In this document: piece after piece, positions 1-9,016 of the stretch
Position numbering within the stretch: position 1 is the stretch's first letter
Layout: each line of letters opens with the position of its first letter
Source of the DNA: Halarcobacter sp.
GTDB taxonomy: Bacteria; Campylobacterota; Campylobacteria; Campylobacterales; Arcobacteraceae
Direction: 5' to 3'
Assembly (NCBI RefSeq): GCF_963676935.1
Contig: NZ_OY781470.1
Location: 2,514,680-2,578,679 of the forward strand
DNA: 64,000 nt
Notes under the pieces: model-generated
What the model saw: the letters and a program-made list of their open reading frames with translations, nothing else
What the model was told of the DNA's origin: nothing
The model's database searches: none
Made by a program: the position numbers and the translations under genes

Positions 1-548
1 GGAGTGAAAAAAGATTTTTTTATGCAGGGACACTTGACAAGCTTAGAGAATTTGAAACAGTTTTAGAAGCTTTTGACTCTCTTAACACTAAAGATTGGAC
101 TTTAACTATTTCTACAAAAGACCCTAAATATACAAAAGAGGTAATAGATAGTTTTGATAATCTAAAAGAAAGAGTTAAAATCCAAAATGCAAAAACAAAA
201 GAGGAATTACTAAACCTAATTGCTAAAGCAGATATAGGAGTTTCAATTTTACCTGATATTCCACTATTTAATACCTCAACACCAGTTAAAATAATGGATT
301 ATTATGCTTCAGCAGTACCTTGTATTATGACAAATAATGCAAATAACAGTGAGATTTTTGAAGAAGATAAAGATGCTTGGTTTTGTGAATTTTCAAAAAA
401 AGCTATAAAAGAAAAACTTGAATATATTTTAGATTTACCAAAAGATGAAGTAGCTCAAGTTGGTTTAAATGGACAAGAAAGACTGTTAGCAGTTAGGAAC
501 TACAAAAGAATTGCAGCAGACTTAGCTCACCAATTAAATATTTTATAA
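1..548 (+). CDS. Glycosyltransferase family 4-like, C-terminal part (5' truncated by window edge)
   Basis: The reading frame is open from base 3, so the gene starts upstream of the window and only about 181 C-terminal residues are seen. The fragment begins with FFYAGTLDKLREFETVLEAF, typical of the nucleotide-sugar-binding second Rossmann domain of GT-B glycosyltransferases. It continues with the usual pattern of an alpha/beta fold: a segment around ADIGVSILPD, then TPVKIMDYYASAVPCI, which resembles the E-x7-E donor-binding region (here with D-Y-Y). It probably transfers a sugar in surface polysaccharide synthesis. Donor and acceptor cannot be told. The internal ATG at 294 is not the true start. 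Confidence 0.75.
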   Translation, partial: SEKRFFYAGTLDKLREFETVLEAFDSLNTKDWTLTISTKDPKYTKEVIDSFDNLKERVKIQNAKTKEELLNLIAKADIGVSILPDIPLFNTSTPVKIMDYYASAVPCIMTNNANNSEIFEEDKDAWFCEFSKKAIKEKLEYILDLPKDEVAQVGLNGQERLLAVRNYKRIAADLAHQLNIL

Positions 549-569
549 GAGAATTTTTCTCTTATAAAA
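541..569. terminator. Rho-independent terminator after the glycosyltransferase
   Basis: Perfect 13-bp inverted repeat, TTTTATAAGAGAA at 541-553 and its complement at 557-569, with a 3-base loop. The stop codon of the glycosyltransferase lies in the left arm. Confidence 0.6.
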
Positions 570-703
570 AACTACATTTTTGCTTATTTTTAGTAAAGCA
601 GATATATAATTCCATTTTAATAGACCATTATAAAACATTTTCTCACAAGTTTTAAAGTTTATTAAAAAATCAAATCTTATATTTTAATACTCAAGAGAAA
701 AAA

Positions 704-1603
704 ATGAATTATTTTGGAATGTTTTTACTTACAATTGCAATGTTTATATGGGGTAGTTCTTTTATTGCTTTAAAAATTGCAATGGTAGATTTAGGACCAC
801 TTACTGTTATATTTTTTAGAATGCTTATTGCATCTATGTGTTTTTTATATTTTATAAAAGATTTTATGAAATTTAATTTCACTAAAAAAAATATTCAACT
901 GCTTTTACTTTTAGCTTTTTTTGAGCCTTGTCTTTATTTTATTTTTGAGGCCAAAGCTTTACAAAATACAACTGTTTCCCAAGCGGGTATGATAACTTCA
1001 CTTTTACCAATAATAGCAGGTGTAGCAGCTGGATATTTTTTAAAAGAGAAAATCACAAAAAGACTAATACTAGGTTCTATTATTGCTCTAACAGGAGCTA
1101 TTGTTTTAAGCTCACAAGCAACAGCTTCACACAGTGCACCTAATCCAATATTAGGGAATATCTATGAATTTCTTGCTATGGTTTGTGGGGCAGGATATAC
1201 AATAGTTGCTAGATATCTAACAAAAGAGTTTTCAGCACTGTTTATTACTGCTTTTCAAGTTTTTATAGGAGCTATTTTCTTTTTACCATTTTTCATTTTT
1301 GAATTAACACATTTAGAGTTGAATTTTACTTTTAATTCTGTTGCTTCTTTATTTTATTTAGGTATTATAGTTACTCTAGGTGGATATGGTTTATATAATT
1401 ATGCTTTGACAAAAATAGAGGCTTCTAAGGCTGCTGTGTTTATCTATCTTATTCCTATTTTTACTTTGATTTTAGCTAATATAATTTTAAATGAAGTTAT
1501 CTCTTTTGTAGAGATACTAGCCTCAGCTATTATTCTTCTAGGTGTATTTATTAGTGAGTTTTCACCTTCAAAATTTAAAATAAAAAAAACTAAGAGTGTT
1601 TAA
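704..1603 (+). CDS. EamA/DMT-family transporter
   Basis: 299 residues with about ten hydrophobic helices and the two-repeat layout of EamA (drug/metabolite transporter) proteins. The N-terminus contains the family signature IWGSSFIALKIAM near residues 15-27, and PLTVIFFRMLIAS follows. The second repeat starts near residue 150 (GNIYEFLAMVCGAGYTI) and ends with a basic tail. The protein would export a small metabolite or amino acid across the inner membrane, but the substrate cannot be predicted. The start ATG has only a weak GA-rich ribosome site. The 3' end overlaps the convergent methyltransferase by 14 bases. Confidence 0.85.
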   Translation: MNYFGMFLLTIAMFIWGSSFIALKIAMVDLGPLTVIFFRMLIASMCFLYFIKDFMKFNFTKKNIQLLLLLAFFEPCLYFIFEAKALQNTTVSQAGMITSLLPIIAGVAAGYFLKEKITKRLILGSIIALTGAIVLSSQATASHSAPNPILGNIYEFLAMVCGAGYTIVARYLTKEFSALFITAFQVFIGAIFFLPFFIFELTHLELNFTFNSVASLFYLGIIVTLGGYGLYNYALTKIEASKAAVFIYLIPIFTLILANIILNEVISFVEILASAIILLGVFISEFSPSKFKIKKTKSV

Positions 1604-2408
1604 CTCTTTTATCCCAAGAGATGATAGCCCAATAAACATACTCTTCTTGAGGTTCTTTTTTTATAAGAACCTCATTGTAATAAGTGCATAAATTTTGAAT
1701 ATCATCTGCATTTAAACTTCCAATACTCCAAGTTATAGAATCTACAAAATCTCCAAAAGAATCTATTTTTTTCTGTTTGTTTTCACTTCTAATAAAATCA
1801 ACTTTTGCATTAATTCCCATTTGATAAAGAATATTAACTAAGTAGATATAATCAGGCTTTTTTATAATATCTTTGTTAAGAACAGCTAATATCTCTTCTG
1901 AAACAAAAGAACCACCAACTTTATAAGATAAAACAACTTTTTTCTTTGCTTTAGAGTTTAATTTTGTTAAAGCTTTTTTCATATCTGCAACCTCTAAAGA
2001 CCTTGAAGCAATTACTAAATCACAAGAAGGTATCTCATCCCAAGAATCATCCCAAGATTTATTTACTAAATCAATATTTTCAATACCTTTTTGCTTTGCA
2101 TTAGATTCTAATAACTCTAACATTTTTGAAGAATAATCTAAAGCATAAACTTTTTCTAGTTTGGGTGCAAGTTTTAAACTTAAGTTTCCAACTCCACATC
2201 CTACATCAAGTAAAGTTTCTATATCTTTTAGATCTAAAAGTTCTAAAAACTCTTCATTATAAATAGAATTGTGTACTTTTTCATTCATAAATACAGATTT
2301 TTTATCCCAATCACTTGAACTTTTTGGTTTAAAAATTGTCTGCTCTTTTTGCTCGATATATAGTTGATTAAAATTTATCTTATCAAGATTAGTCAATTCT
2401 ATACTCAA
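1590..2408 (-). CDS. Class I SAM-dependent methyltransferase
   Basis: 272 residues. The SAM-binding motif I, LLDVGCGVGNLSLKLA, sits near residues 66-81, followed by YALDYSSKMLELLE (motif II acidic residue) and a CDLVIASRSLE strand near residues 129-139, typical of Methyltransf_11/25 domains. The start is a TTG at 2408-2406 preceded by AAAAGG at a good distance; no better ATG exists upstream. The substrate is unknown. It is transcribed toward the EamA gene and lies just downstream of thyA-folA on the same strand, with about 55 bases between, so it may be read through from them. Confidence 0.8.
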   Translation of the reverse strand: MSIELTNLDKINFNQLYIEQKEQTIFKPKSSSDWDKKSVFMNEKVHNSIYNEEFLELLDLKDIETLLDVGCGVGNLSLKLAPKLEKVYALDYSSKMLELLESNAKQKGIENIDLVNKSWDDSWDEIPSCDLVIASRSLEVADMKKALTKLNSKAKKKVVLSYKVGGSFVSEEILAVLNKDIIKKPDYIYLVNILYQMGINAKVDFIRSENKQKKIDSFGDFVDSITWSIGSLNADDIQNLCTYYNEVLIKKEPQEEYVYWAIISWDKRVKHS

Positions 2409-2463
2409 TTTTTACCTTTTCTATTTAATTGCAAATGTCAAAAATTTACTTTTAAAGTTTTTA

Positions 2464-2967
2464 CTAATCTTTTTTTACCCAAACTTTAAACTTCCAAGCT
2501 GGACTTTTTACACTCTCACCCTCTTTTACCTCAGCATAATCTTTTTGCTCAACTAAATCCCAGTTTGTAAAATCGATCTCTTCTAAAAAAGCATCCGCTT
2601 CCCCTTCAAAATCAACTTCAGTTAAATACATTTTGTCAACATAAGGGAAAAGTGTATTATAGATATTTGCTCCACCTATGATAAATAGTTCCTCTTCTGC
2701 ATTTTTTCTTGCAAAATTAAAAGCTTCTTGAACATCATTAAAAGTGTGAACACCTTCATGTTCAAAACCACTATTACTTAAAACAAGTGAAGTTCTATTT
2801 GGAAGGGGTTTTCCTATAGACTCAAAGGTTTTTCTTCCCATTAAAAGATGATGACCTGAAGTTATTTGTTTAAAGTTTTTAAAATCCTCAGATATATGCC
2901 ATAACATTTGGTTATTTAAACCAATCTCCCAATTTTTTCCATATGCTACAATCATAGATATTATCAT
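2464..2967 (-). CDS. folA: Dihydrofolate reductase
   Basis: 167 residues from the ATG at 2967. This start overlaps the thyA stop as ATGA, has GGAG upstream within the thyA end, and aligns with the ISLIA start of known FolA; the longer frame to 3000 is only an overlap with thyA. Family motifs are clear: [22 protein letters not shown] with the catalytic acidic residue, [16 protein letters not shown] (NADPH contact), and [24 protein letters not shown]. It reduces dihydrofolate made by ThyA back to tetrahydrofolate, so the two genes form a functional pair and are translationally coupled. Confidence 0.95.
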   Translation of the reverse strand: MIISMIVAYGKNWEIGLNNQMLWHISEDFKNFKQITSGHHLLMGRKTFESIGKPLPNRTSLVLSNSGFEHEGVHTFNDVQEAFNFARKNAEEELFIIGGANIYNTLFPYVDKMYLTEVDFEGEADAFLEEIDFTNWDLVEQKDYAEVKEGESVKSPAWKFKVWVKKD

Positions 2968-3827
2968 ACTGCCATTACTCCTTTTATTGGTTCGTGACAC
3001 TCATAATCAACAAGTTCAAAGTCTTCCATTTTGAAATCATTTATATCTTTAATCTCTGGATTGATTTTCATTGTTGGTTTTTTAAATGGTGTTCTTGTTA
3101 ATTGTAAATTTACTTGTTCCATGTGGTTTGAGTAGATATGTGCATCTCCAAAAGTATGAACAAAATCCCCTAACTCTAAATCACAAACTTGTGCAATCAT
3201 CATAGTTAATAAAGCATAAGAAGCTATGTTAAAAGGAACTCCTAAAAATACATCTGCACTTCTTTGGTATAGTTGACAAGATAGTTTTCCATTTGCTACA
3301 TAAAACTGGAAAAAAGTATGACAAGGTGGAAGTGCCATATTGTCTATCTCAGCTGCATTCCAAGCGTTTAGAATAATTCTTCTACTATCTGGATTTGTTT
3401 TGATTTGGTTTATAATATCAGCTAATTGGTCAACTCTTTTTCCATTTGCACCTTCCCAAGACCTCCATTGAGCTCCATATACAGGTCCTAGTTGTTTTAC
3501 AGTATCTGTATTTGTATAACCTAAGTCTTTACCTTGTGCATCTGCATTTGCAGTCCAAACAGTTTTTTTATCAATTAGGTTTTCTGCTTTGTCTCCAAAG
3601 TGTATTTCAGCAAGTCTTCTTTCATCTGTGCTTCCCTCAATAAACCATAAAAGCTCAGAGATAATAGCTTTTAGATGGGTTTTTTTAGTAGTAACTAAAG
3701 GGAAACCTTCACTTAAATCAAATCTCATTTGATAACCAAAAACAGAAGTAGTACCAGTACCTGTTCTATCCTCTTTTTTAATACCATTATCTAAAATATG
3801 TTGCAGTAAGTCTAAGTATTGTTTCAA
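2964..3827 (-). CDS. thyA: Thymidylate synthase
   Basis: 287 residues, about the normal length for a short-form ThyA. It makes dTMP from dUMP with methylene-tetrahydrofolate. The folate/dUMP loop [19 protein letters not shown] is at residues 20-38. The catalytic Cys169 lies in [13 protein letters not shown], followed by [20 protein letters not shown], and the C-terminus IKGVMAV closes the active site. It is the first gene of a two-gene unit with folA, which overlaps its stop codon. Campylobacter and Helicobacter generally use the flavin-dependent ThyX instead, so this pair is a useful lineage marker. Confidence 0.97.
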   Translation of the reverse strand: MKQYLDLLQHILDNGIKKEDRTGTGTTSVFGYQMRFDLSEGFPLVTTKKTHLKAIISELLWFIEGSTDERRLAEIHFGDKAENLIDKKTVWTANADAQGKDLGYTNTDTVKQLGPVYGAQWRSWEGANGKRVDQLADIINQIKTNPDSRRIILNAWNAAEIDNMALPPCHTFFQFYVANGKLSCQLYQRSADVFLGVPFNIASYALLTMMIAQVCDLELGDFVHTFGDAHIYSNHMEQVNLQLTRTPFKKPTMKINPEIKDINDFKMEDFELVDYECHEPIKGVMAV

Positions 3828-3995
3828 TGATATTCCTTCTTTTTTTATAGTTTGTTATTTTAGCAGATTCATACTTTTTTCTAGTTTTTATCTTGAATCA
3901 AATAAAAAACCTCTTAATAAGTCATTGATGTTTATGTAAACTTTTAAATAATATTCTTGTAATATATTTGAAAATATTATGTTTAAAGAGTTTTT

Positions 3996-4160
3996 ATGGA
4001 ATTGGTTTATTTGTGGGTTGAGGATTATAAGAATATAAAGAAACAGGGATTTAATTTTTCTCCTAGGTTTGAGTACGAGTATAAAAAAGATGAAGACCTA
4101 CACAAACGTCCACTTTCAAAACTAATAAAAGATATCAGTGAAGAGTTAGATTTATTATAA
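3996..4160 (+). pseudogene. 54-codon ORF resembling the N-terminus of an AAA-family ATPase (gene remnant)
   Basis: A short open frame, ATG at 3996 to TAA at 4158-4160, followed at once by a strong hairpin. The start (ELVYLWVEDYKNIKKQGFNF, then SPRFEYEY) looks like the first beta-strand and following segment of SMC-like AAA ATPases (AAA_15/AAA_21 type), whose Walker A normally comes soon after. Here that region is missing and the frame ends after PLSKLIKDISEELDLL. The simplest reading is a truncated gene with the rest deleted. It could also be a real small protein. The likeness rests on recall of the family's N-terminal pattern, not on an alignment. Confidence 0.4.
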
Positions 4161-4162
4161 TA

Positions 4163-4192
4163 ATCCCTTGAAGATTTACCTCTTCAAGGGAT
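4163..4192. terminator. Bidirectional terminator
   Basis: Perfect 12-bp inverted repeat, ATCCCTTGAAGA at 4163-4174 and complement at 4181-4192, with a 6-base loop. T-rich sequence follows on the plus strand. It separates the 54-codon remnant from the convergent AraC-type gene. Confidence 0.7.
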
Positions 4193-4217
4193 TTAAAAGT
4201 TAAACTTTTTTAATTTG

Positions 4218-5045
4218 CTACACCAAAGGAATATAAATCTCTGTTCTTAAATCCTCTGGCTTACAAGTAATTGGATTTTTATTCAAATACTTTTCAACTA
4301 TAGGCAAATCTCTCAACTGGGCTCCACTTTCTACAATCCAATCAGATACTCCATCATAAGTATTGATTAGTTCTGTATAAGAACCTTTGTGTAAAAACAT
4401 GGCATATTTTCCACCATCGATTATTTTACTTTGAATCTCACCCTCTGGTTTAATATTTTTATCCACCCATGAAACACAAGCATCATATCTAAGTTTATCT
4501 GTCTGCGTAATACGAGGATTATCATGCCCTATTCCAAACATCATTACATCCTCTTTGATAAAGTACTCTTTCCCTACATAGTTTATAAGAGTCTCCCATG
4601 CTTCTATACTACATTTTTGATACTCACCTGTTCTTCTTACATACAAAATATCCATATCCTCAAGCTCTACTATTTTTGGCTCTAACATCTTATTTCCTCT
4701 TTTTAATTTTGCATTTTTTGCAAACTCTTTAGGAGTTATTCCAAAATGCTTTTTAAAAGCTTTTGAAAAAGAAGCATTTGTTTCATATCCACTATTCATG
4801 GCTATTTGAGTAATTTTTTGATTTGTTTTAAACTGTAAAGTTGTGCTTTGAAGCCTTACTCTTCTAATATATTCACCCATACTCTCACCAACAATTGATT
4901 TAAAGATACGGTGAAAATGATACTTAGAAAAGCTGGCAATTTTTGATAATTCATCAAGGCTTAGCTCATTATTATAATTTTGTTCAATGTACAAAATCAC
5001 TCTACATATACTTTGTATATAATCATCTTTTGTGGTCTTACCCAT
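4218..5045 (-). CDS. AraC-family regulator with GyrI-like effector domain
   Basis: 275 residues in two parts. Residues about 5-105 are an AraC/XylS DNA-binding domain with two helix-turn-helix units (LSLDELSKIASFSKYHFHRIFK and ITQIAMNSGYETNASFSKAFKKHFGITPKEF). Residues about 118-275 are a GyrI-like/AraC_E_bind domain, starting at KMLEPKIVELEDMDILYVRRTG, which in relatives such as Rob binds small hydrophobic ligands. Such proteins control exporters or stress genes. It is divergent from the APC permease at 5195, so the 149-base gap may hold its operator; an imperfect repeat GGTATA...TATACC is at 5163-5181. Confidence 0.85.
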   Translation of the reverse strand: MGKTTKDDYIQSICRVILYIEQNYNNELSLDELSKIASFSKYHFHRIFKSIVGESMGEYIRRVRLQSTTLQFKTNQKITQIAMNSGYETNASFSKAFKKHFGITPKEFAKNAKLKRGNKMLEPKIVELEDMDILYVRRTGEYQKCSIEAWETLINYVGKEYFIKEDVMMFGIGHDNPRITQTDKLRYDACVSWVDKNIKPEGEIQSKIIDGGKYAMFLHKGSYTELINTYDGVSDWIVESGAQLRDLPIVEKYLNKNPITCKPEDLRTEIYIPLV

Positions 5046-5162
5046 CTGCTCTCTTTCAAACTCTTTATCTGGAAATTGTAATGTTATTTGAAAATTAAAA
5101 CTACTCCTAGATTGCTATTTTTAATTGAAAGTATAACTAAAAATATATGTTTAATAAACTAT

Positions 5163-5181
5163 GGTATACTATAGATATACC
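5163..5181 (+). promoter_or_regulatory. Possible -10 box and small inverted repeat before the APC permease
   Basis: GGTATACTATAGATATACC contains a good -10 hexamer (TATACT) and forms GGTATA/TATACC arms separated by 7 bases. It lies between the divergent AraC-type gene and the permease, 14 bases before the permease ATG. Whether the repeat is an operator is inference. Confidence 0.35.
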
Positions 5182-5194
5182 TTAAGGGGTTCAC

Positions 5195-6415
5195 ATGTTG
5201 CAAAAAAAGTTTGATCTTAAAAGAGATGTTTCTTTAACGCTTTTAGTTTTTTATGGACTTGGAAATATATTAGGTGCTGGTATTTATGTACTCATTGGAA
5301 AGATTGCTGGTATTTCAGGTATTTATATTCCATTTTCTTTTATAATTGCTTGTATTGTTGTACTTTTTACAGCCTTGAGTTATGCTGAACTTTCATCTCG
5401 TTTTCCGTATAGTGCGGGGGAAGCTCTATATGCAAAAGAAGCTTTTGATTCTAAAACTTTATCTATAGCTGTTGGATTGATTATTTCACTAAGTGGAATA
5501 CTCTCTAGTGCAACTATTTTAAATGGATTTAATGGTTATATTTCACATTTTATAAATCTACCACCTTATATCACTTCAACTCTTGTTATGACTGTTCTTT
5601 GTATTATTTGTATATTAGGTATTGGTCACTCAGTTAAAGTTGCTTCAATCCTAACTATTGTTGAGATATTTGGACTTTTGTATATTATCTTTGTAGGTGT
5701 AGATAAACTTCCTTTTGAGACAATAGAATTTTCTAAACTAATTCCACCTTTCGAAATCTCAATTTGGTATAGCATATCTTTAGGAGCTTTTTTAGCTTTT
5801 TATGCTTTTATAGGTTTTGAAGATATGGTAAATATCGCTGAAGAGGTCAAAACACCTACAAAAACTATGCCAAAAGCTATAATAATTACTTTATTTGTTG
5901 CTACATCTATTTATATTTTAGTTGCTTTAGTATCAATTTTAGCAATAGAACCCAGTACTTTAGCAAATAGTACTTCTCCCCTTGCAGATGTTTATGCAAA
6001 ACTAACACAAAAAGATCCCATATTATTAAGTTTTATTGGAATGTTTGCAGTTATAAATGGAGCTTTGATACAAACTATTATGGTATCTAGGATATTTTAT
6101 GGAATGAGTATGAATAAATGGATTCCTAGTATATTTTCTAAAGTCAATGAAAAAACAAGAACACCAATTTTTTCTACAATATTTGCTTCTGTTAGCATAC
6201 TTGTTTTCACACTTTGGCTACCTATTTTAACATTGGCAAATCTAACAAGCTTTTTAATCTTTGTAATATTTACTTTGATGAATATTGCACTTATTAAAAT
6301 CAAAATACAAAGAAAAACACCAGAAAATATTATCTCATATCCTATCTATGTTCCCATTATAGGAATAGTGATTAATATCTCTATGTTAGTTATTCAATTT
6401 ATCTCTTTAATATAG
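5195..6415 (+). CDS. APC-superfamily amino acid permease
   Basis: 406 residues with about 12 hydrophobic helices. TM1 carries the unwound-helix motif of APC transporters, GLGNILGAGIYVLIGKIAG, near residues 21-39. TM2-3 region ALSYAELSSRFPYSAGEALYAKEAF and TM6 region FYAFIGFEDMVNIAEEVKTPTKTMPKAI are also family hallmarks. It would import or exchange an amino acid or amine. Substrate is not predictable. The ATG at 5195 follows TAAGGGG. It is divergent from the AraC/GyrI regulator, which may control it. Confidence 0.85.
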   Translation: MLQKKFDLKRDVSLTLLVFYGLGNILGAGIYVLIGKIAGISGIYIPFSFIIACIVVLFTALSYAELSSRFPYSAGEALYAKEAFDSKTLSIAVGLIISLSGILSSATILNGFNGYISHFINLPPYITSTLVMTVLCIICILGIGHSVKVASILTIVEIFGLLYIIFVGVDKLPFETIEFSKLIPPFEISIWYSISLGAFLAFYAFIGFEDMVNIAEEVKTPTKTMPKAIIITLFVATSIYILVALVSILAIEPSTLANSTSPLADVYAKLTQKDPILLSFIGMFAVINGALIQTIMVSRIFYGMSMNKWIPSIFSKVNEKTRTPIFSTIFASVSILVFTLWLPILTLANLTSFLIFVIFTLMNIALIKIKIQRKTPENIISYPIYVPIIGIVINISMLVIQFISLI

Positions 6416-6422
6416 ATTGAAA

Positions 6423-7340
6423 TTAACTTTTATTTTCCTCTTGCTTTGACCAAATACCTGCAAGAATTGCCCCTGAAATATTATGCCAAATACTAAATAT
6501 GGCTCCTGGAAGCGCGCTCAAAGCAGAAAAATATTTCATAGCTAAGACAACAGCTAAACCAGAGTTTTGCATACCAACTTCTATTGCCACTGTTTTACAC
6601 TCTTTTTTATCAAAACCTAATAGTTTGGTTATATAAAAACCACCTAATAAACCTATAATATTATGTAGTGCAATAGCTAACATCAAAGATAGTGCAAGAC
6701 TTGAGACTTTTTCTTGATTTATCCCTATTATAATACCTATTATAAAAACTATAGAGATTATAGATAATAAGGCAAAGAAATCATGTTTTTCTTTAATATA
6801 TTTATCAAAAATTTGATTTATAATTAAACCTATAAGAACAGGCATAAATACTAGTTTAAATATGCTAAATAACATATCTAATGCAGGGACAGGAACCGTT
6901 TGACCAACATATAAAAGTGTAATATATGGAGTAACTAATATAGATAATAAAGTTGAAACTACAGTCATAGTTATAGATAAAGCCACATCAGCTTTAGCTA
7001 AATAGGCTATTACATTTGATGCTGTCCCACCTGAAACTGCTCCAACTAAAACCATTCCTACTAATAATTCATCAGACAAATTAAAAAACTTCGAAATAAC
7101 AAAAGCAACTAAAGGCATAATTGAAAATTGTAATAAAACTGTTAAAGTTATAATTTTTGGTTTTTTTAACACCCTTTTAAAATCTGATATTTTTAAAGTC
7201 ACACCCATACAAAACATTATCAATATCAAAAGTGGGATAATCCAACTTTTAAAGCCAATTACCAATTCGGGATTTAAATATGTAAAGATTGAAAATAGTA
7301 TTGCCCAAAGGGGAAATAAAGATGAAATTTTATTAATCAT
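6423..7340 (-). CDS. Bile acid:sodium symporter-family transporter
   Basis: 305 residues, about nine to ten hydrophobic helices, matching the SBF/BASS family in length. Typical segments are FCMGVTLKISDFKRVLKKPK (residues about 43-62), VLVGAVSGGTASNVIAYLAKADVALSI (the crossover region with conserved G/N/A residues), and IEVGMQNSGLAVVLAMKYF near residue 252. In bacteria such proteins carry pantoate, keto acids or other organic anions rather than bile acids. It converges on the APC permease with a 7-base gap. Confidence 0.85.
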   Translation of the reverse strand: MINKISSLFPLWAILFSIFTYLNPELVIGFKSWIIPLLILIMFCMGVTLKISDFKRVLKKPKIITLTVLLQFSIMPLVAFVISKFFNLSDELLVGMVLVGAVSGGTASNVIAYLAKADVALSITMTVVSTLLSILVTPYITLLYVGQTVPVPALDMLFSIFKLVFMPVLIGLIINQIFDKYIKEKHDFFALLSIISIVFIIGIIIGINQEKVSSLALSLMLAIALHNIIGLLGGFYITKLLGFDKKECKTVAIEVGMQNSGLAVVLAMKYFSALSALPGAIFSIWHNISGAILAGIWSKQEENKS

Positions 7341-7408
7341 GATTCTCCAAATTAAAAATATTAAATTTGATATTATAGAAGGAAGCTACGAGGATATTAC
7401 CTCATAGC

Positions 7409-7795
7409 CTATTGTTGTTGCATCATGCCTTTGCCACCAAAACCTTTAGATTTATTACCTTTGTTTTGTTTTCTATTTTGCATCATAGCATTTTGACCTT
7501 TAATTAGTTCAAGTTCAGTTAACTTTCCATCACCATTTGTATCAAAAAGTTCAAAGTCAGGAGAATTCCCTACATTTCTCATAGGCATTCCTTGGTCAAC
7601 TTTTTGTTGAATACGTTTTGCTCTTAAATTATAAAATTCTTCTTGGGAAACAAATCCATCTGAATTTACATCATATGTAGCAAAAGGTATAGGACCTCTT
7701 TGTGGTAAATCTTGCGCTATACTTAAACTTGAAAAAATCAATAACGAACATAAAATCGTGCTGAAAAGTGCACTAACTTTAATTAAAGTTTTCAT
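7409..7795 (-). CDS. Secreted EF-hand calcium-binding protein
   Basis: 128 residues from the ATG at 7795, chosen because AAGGAG precedes it at the right distance and a signal peptide follows (KTLIKVSALFSTILCSLLIF, cleavage near SIAQ). Two EF-hand loops are visible: DVNSDGFVSQEEF and DTNGDGKLTELEL, each with Asp/Asn at positions 1, 3, 5 and Glu at 12. The tail is rich in Q, N, G, K and M. It is probably a periplasmic Ca2+-binding protein. It is transcribed alone. Function beyond calcium binding is unknown. Confidence 0.8.
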   Translation of the reverse strand: MKTLIKVSALFSTILCSLLIFSSLSIAQDLPQRGPIPFATYDVNSDGFVSQEEFYNLRAKRIQQKVDQGMPMRNVGNSPDFELFDTNGDGKLTELELIKGQNAMMQNRKQNKGNKSKGFGGKGMMQQQ

Positions 7796-7864
7796 TATAG
7801 ACTCCTTCTTTTGGTTATACAATTATACTCTTAACAATATTAAAACAAATAATTAAATATTTTT

Positions 7865-8842
7865 TTAATTTCTTTTCTGACCTTGCTTTGGTTGACTTAC
7901 TTGTTTTTGTAAATCAATACTTAGATTGTTATAAAAAAGTTCCCCATAATCTGTTGTTCTGTTTATAGTTTCATAAGCTTGTGCAATTGAATTATTATAT
8001 TTCAAAGCATCTTGTAAAATTTTCAATATCTTTACTGATTCCAAAAAGTTTACATGACTTGGCGCTTCAATTGGAGAAGAATAATATTTATGCATTCTCT
8101 CAACTAAACTTTTATTTCTAATCTCAATAAAAACCGATTCAATTGGTGATTTAAAAAACAATACTTTTTGTTTTACATTTATAGATATATATGTGGTTTC
8201 TGTTCCATATATCTTTCTTGAATAAGAATCAAATAAAAATAGTTTTTTATTATAGTTATTGTTAAAAAGTTCATACATAAGTTCTAAAACTCTTAATTTT
8301 TCCTCTTTTGTATAAAAGTTACCAATCGAAGCAAAACAGAAACTTAATATAGATTTTATTGAGTACCATTCTGTTGTATCATAATCATATCTCAACATCT
8401 GATCGATTCTTTTTTGTTTTAATTCTTCAATTTCCGAATTTGTTTTAGTTTTATAAACCCTTTGAACAGCACTATCTCTATACATAGGTCCAGGGAATTG
8501 TGCTTGGATAACAAATCTTCTATTTTTTTCTAAATCTATAATATATTTTAGTCGACCTGTATAATCTTCATCAATAATCCTTACCTCTTTTTGTGGTATT
8601 TGAGTAATTGATTTAATAAACTCTTCACCCGTACAACCATCATCCCAAATAAAATCAGGATATCTAAAAACTTGGCAAATTTTATTTTTTACATCATTGT
8701 TTGGTTCTATGTCAGAAATATTATCAATCCACGATGTAACAGTTCTTCTATCTTTTTGTATTAGAGATGCAAATTTGGATATACTTAAGTTAGATCTTTT
8801 AAAGATTTCTATAAATTTTTCTATTCCATTTTTAAACGTCAT
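7865..8842 (-). CDS. HTH-containing protein, candidate regulator of the prp genes
   Basis: 325 residues that I cannot assign to a known family beyond the N-terminus. Residues about 15-40 ([22 protein letters not shown]) form a plausible Cro/XRE-like helix-turn-helix. The remaining 270 residues hold several charged, likely alpha/beta segments, including the stretch [20 protein letters not shown] and a block around [22 protein letters not shown]; the end is Q/K rich. It is divergent from prpB with 174 bases between, the usual place for a pathway regulator. It does not resemble the sigma54-type PrpR, GntR-type PrpR or the mycobacterial PrpR in what I can see. Confidence 0.55.
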   Translation of the reverse strand: MTFKNGIEKFIEIFKRSNLSISKFASLIQKDRRTVTSWIDNISDIEPNNDVKNKICQVFRYPDFIWDDGCTGEEFIKSITQIPQKEVRIIDEDYTGRLKYIIDLEKNRRFVIQAQFPGPMYRDSAVQRVYKTKTNSEIEELKQKRIDQMLRYDYDTTEWYSIKSILSFCFASIGNFYTKEEKLRVLELMYELFNNNYNKKLFLFDSYSRKIYGTETTYISINVKQKVLFFKSPIESVFIEIRNKSLVERMHKYYSSPIEAPSHVNFLESVKILKILQDALKYNNSIAQAYETINRTTDYGELFYNNLSIDLQKQVSQPKQGQKRN

Positions 8843-8870
8843 TTTAATAAACCTTATTTGATTTTTATAA

Positions 8871-8916
8871 TTGTACCATTAATATACATAAGAACAGATT
8901 TTGTACAAAACATACA
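8871..8916. promoter_or_regulatory. Candidate operator repeats between the HTH gene and prpB
   Basis: TTGTAC occurs at 8871 and again at 8901, exactly 30 bp apart; each is followed by ATACA (8884 and 8912), and a third ATACA is at 8954. The region lies upstream of the probable prpB promoter. Operator function is inferred from position and repetition only. Confidence 0.35.
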
Positions 8917-8978
8917 GAAAGTAAAAAAAGTTGCTTTTTCTAAAGCAGAAACTATACATCACACTTTATTCAAACTCA

Positions 8979-8986
8979 TGTATAAT
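8979..8986 (+). promoter_or_regulatory. Extended -10 box of prpB
   Basis: TGTATAAT with a perfect TATAAT at 8981-8986, about 31 bases before the prpB ATG. A clear -35 box is not seen, as is common in Campylobacterota. Confidence 0.55.
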
Positions 8987-9016
8987 AAAAAACGAAATAA
9001 TTACAGAAGGATTTAT

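Noticed and set aside
8858-9016. N-terminal extension of PrpB by 53 residues
   Set aside because: PrpB of normal length starts at 9017 with a good ribosome site; the extension covers the promoter region and is not conserved protein sequence.
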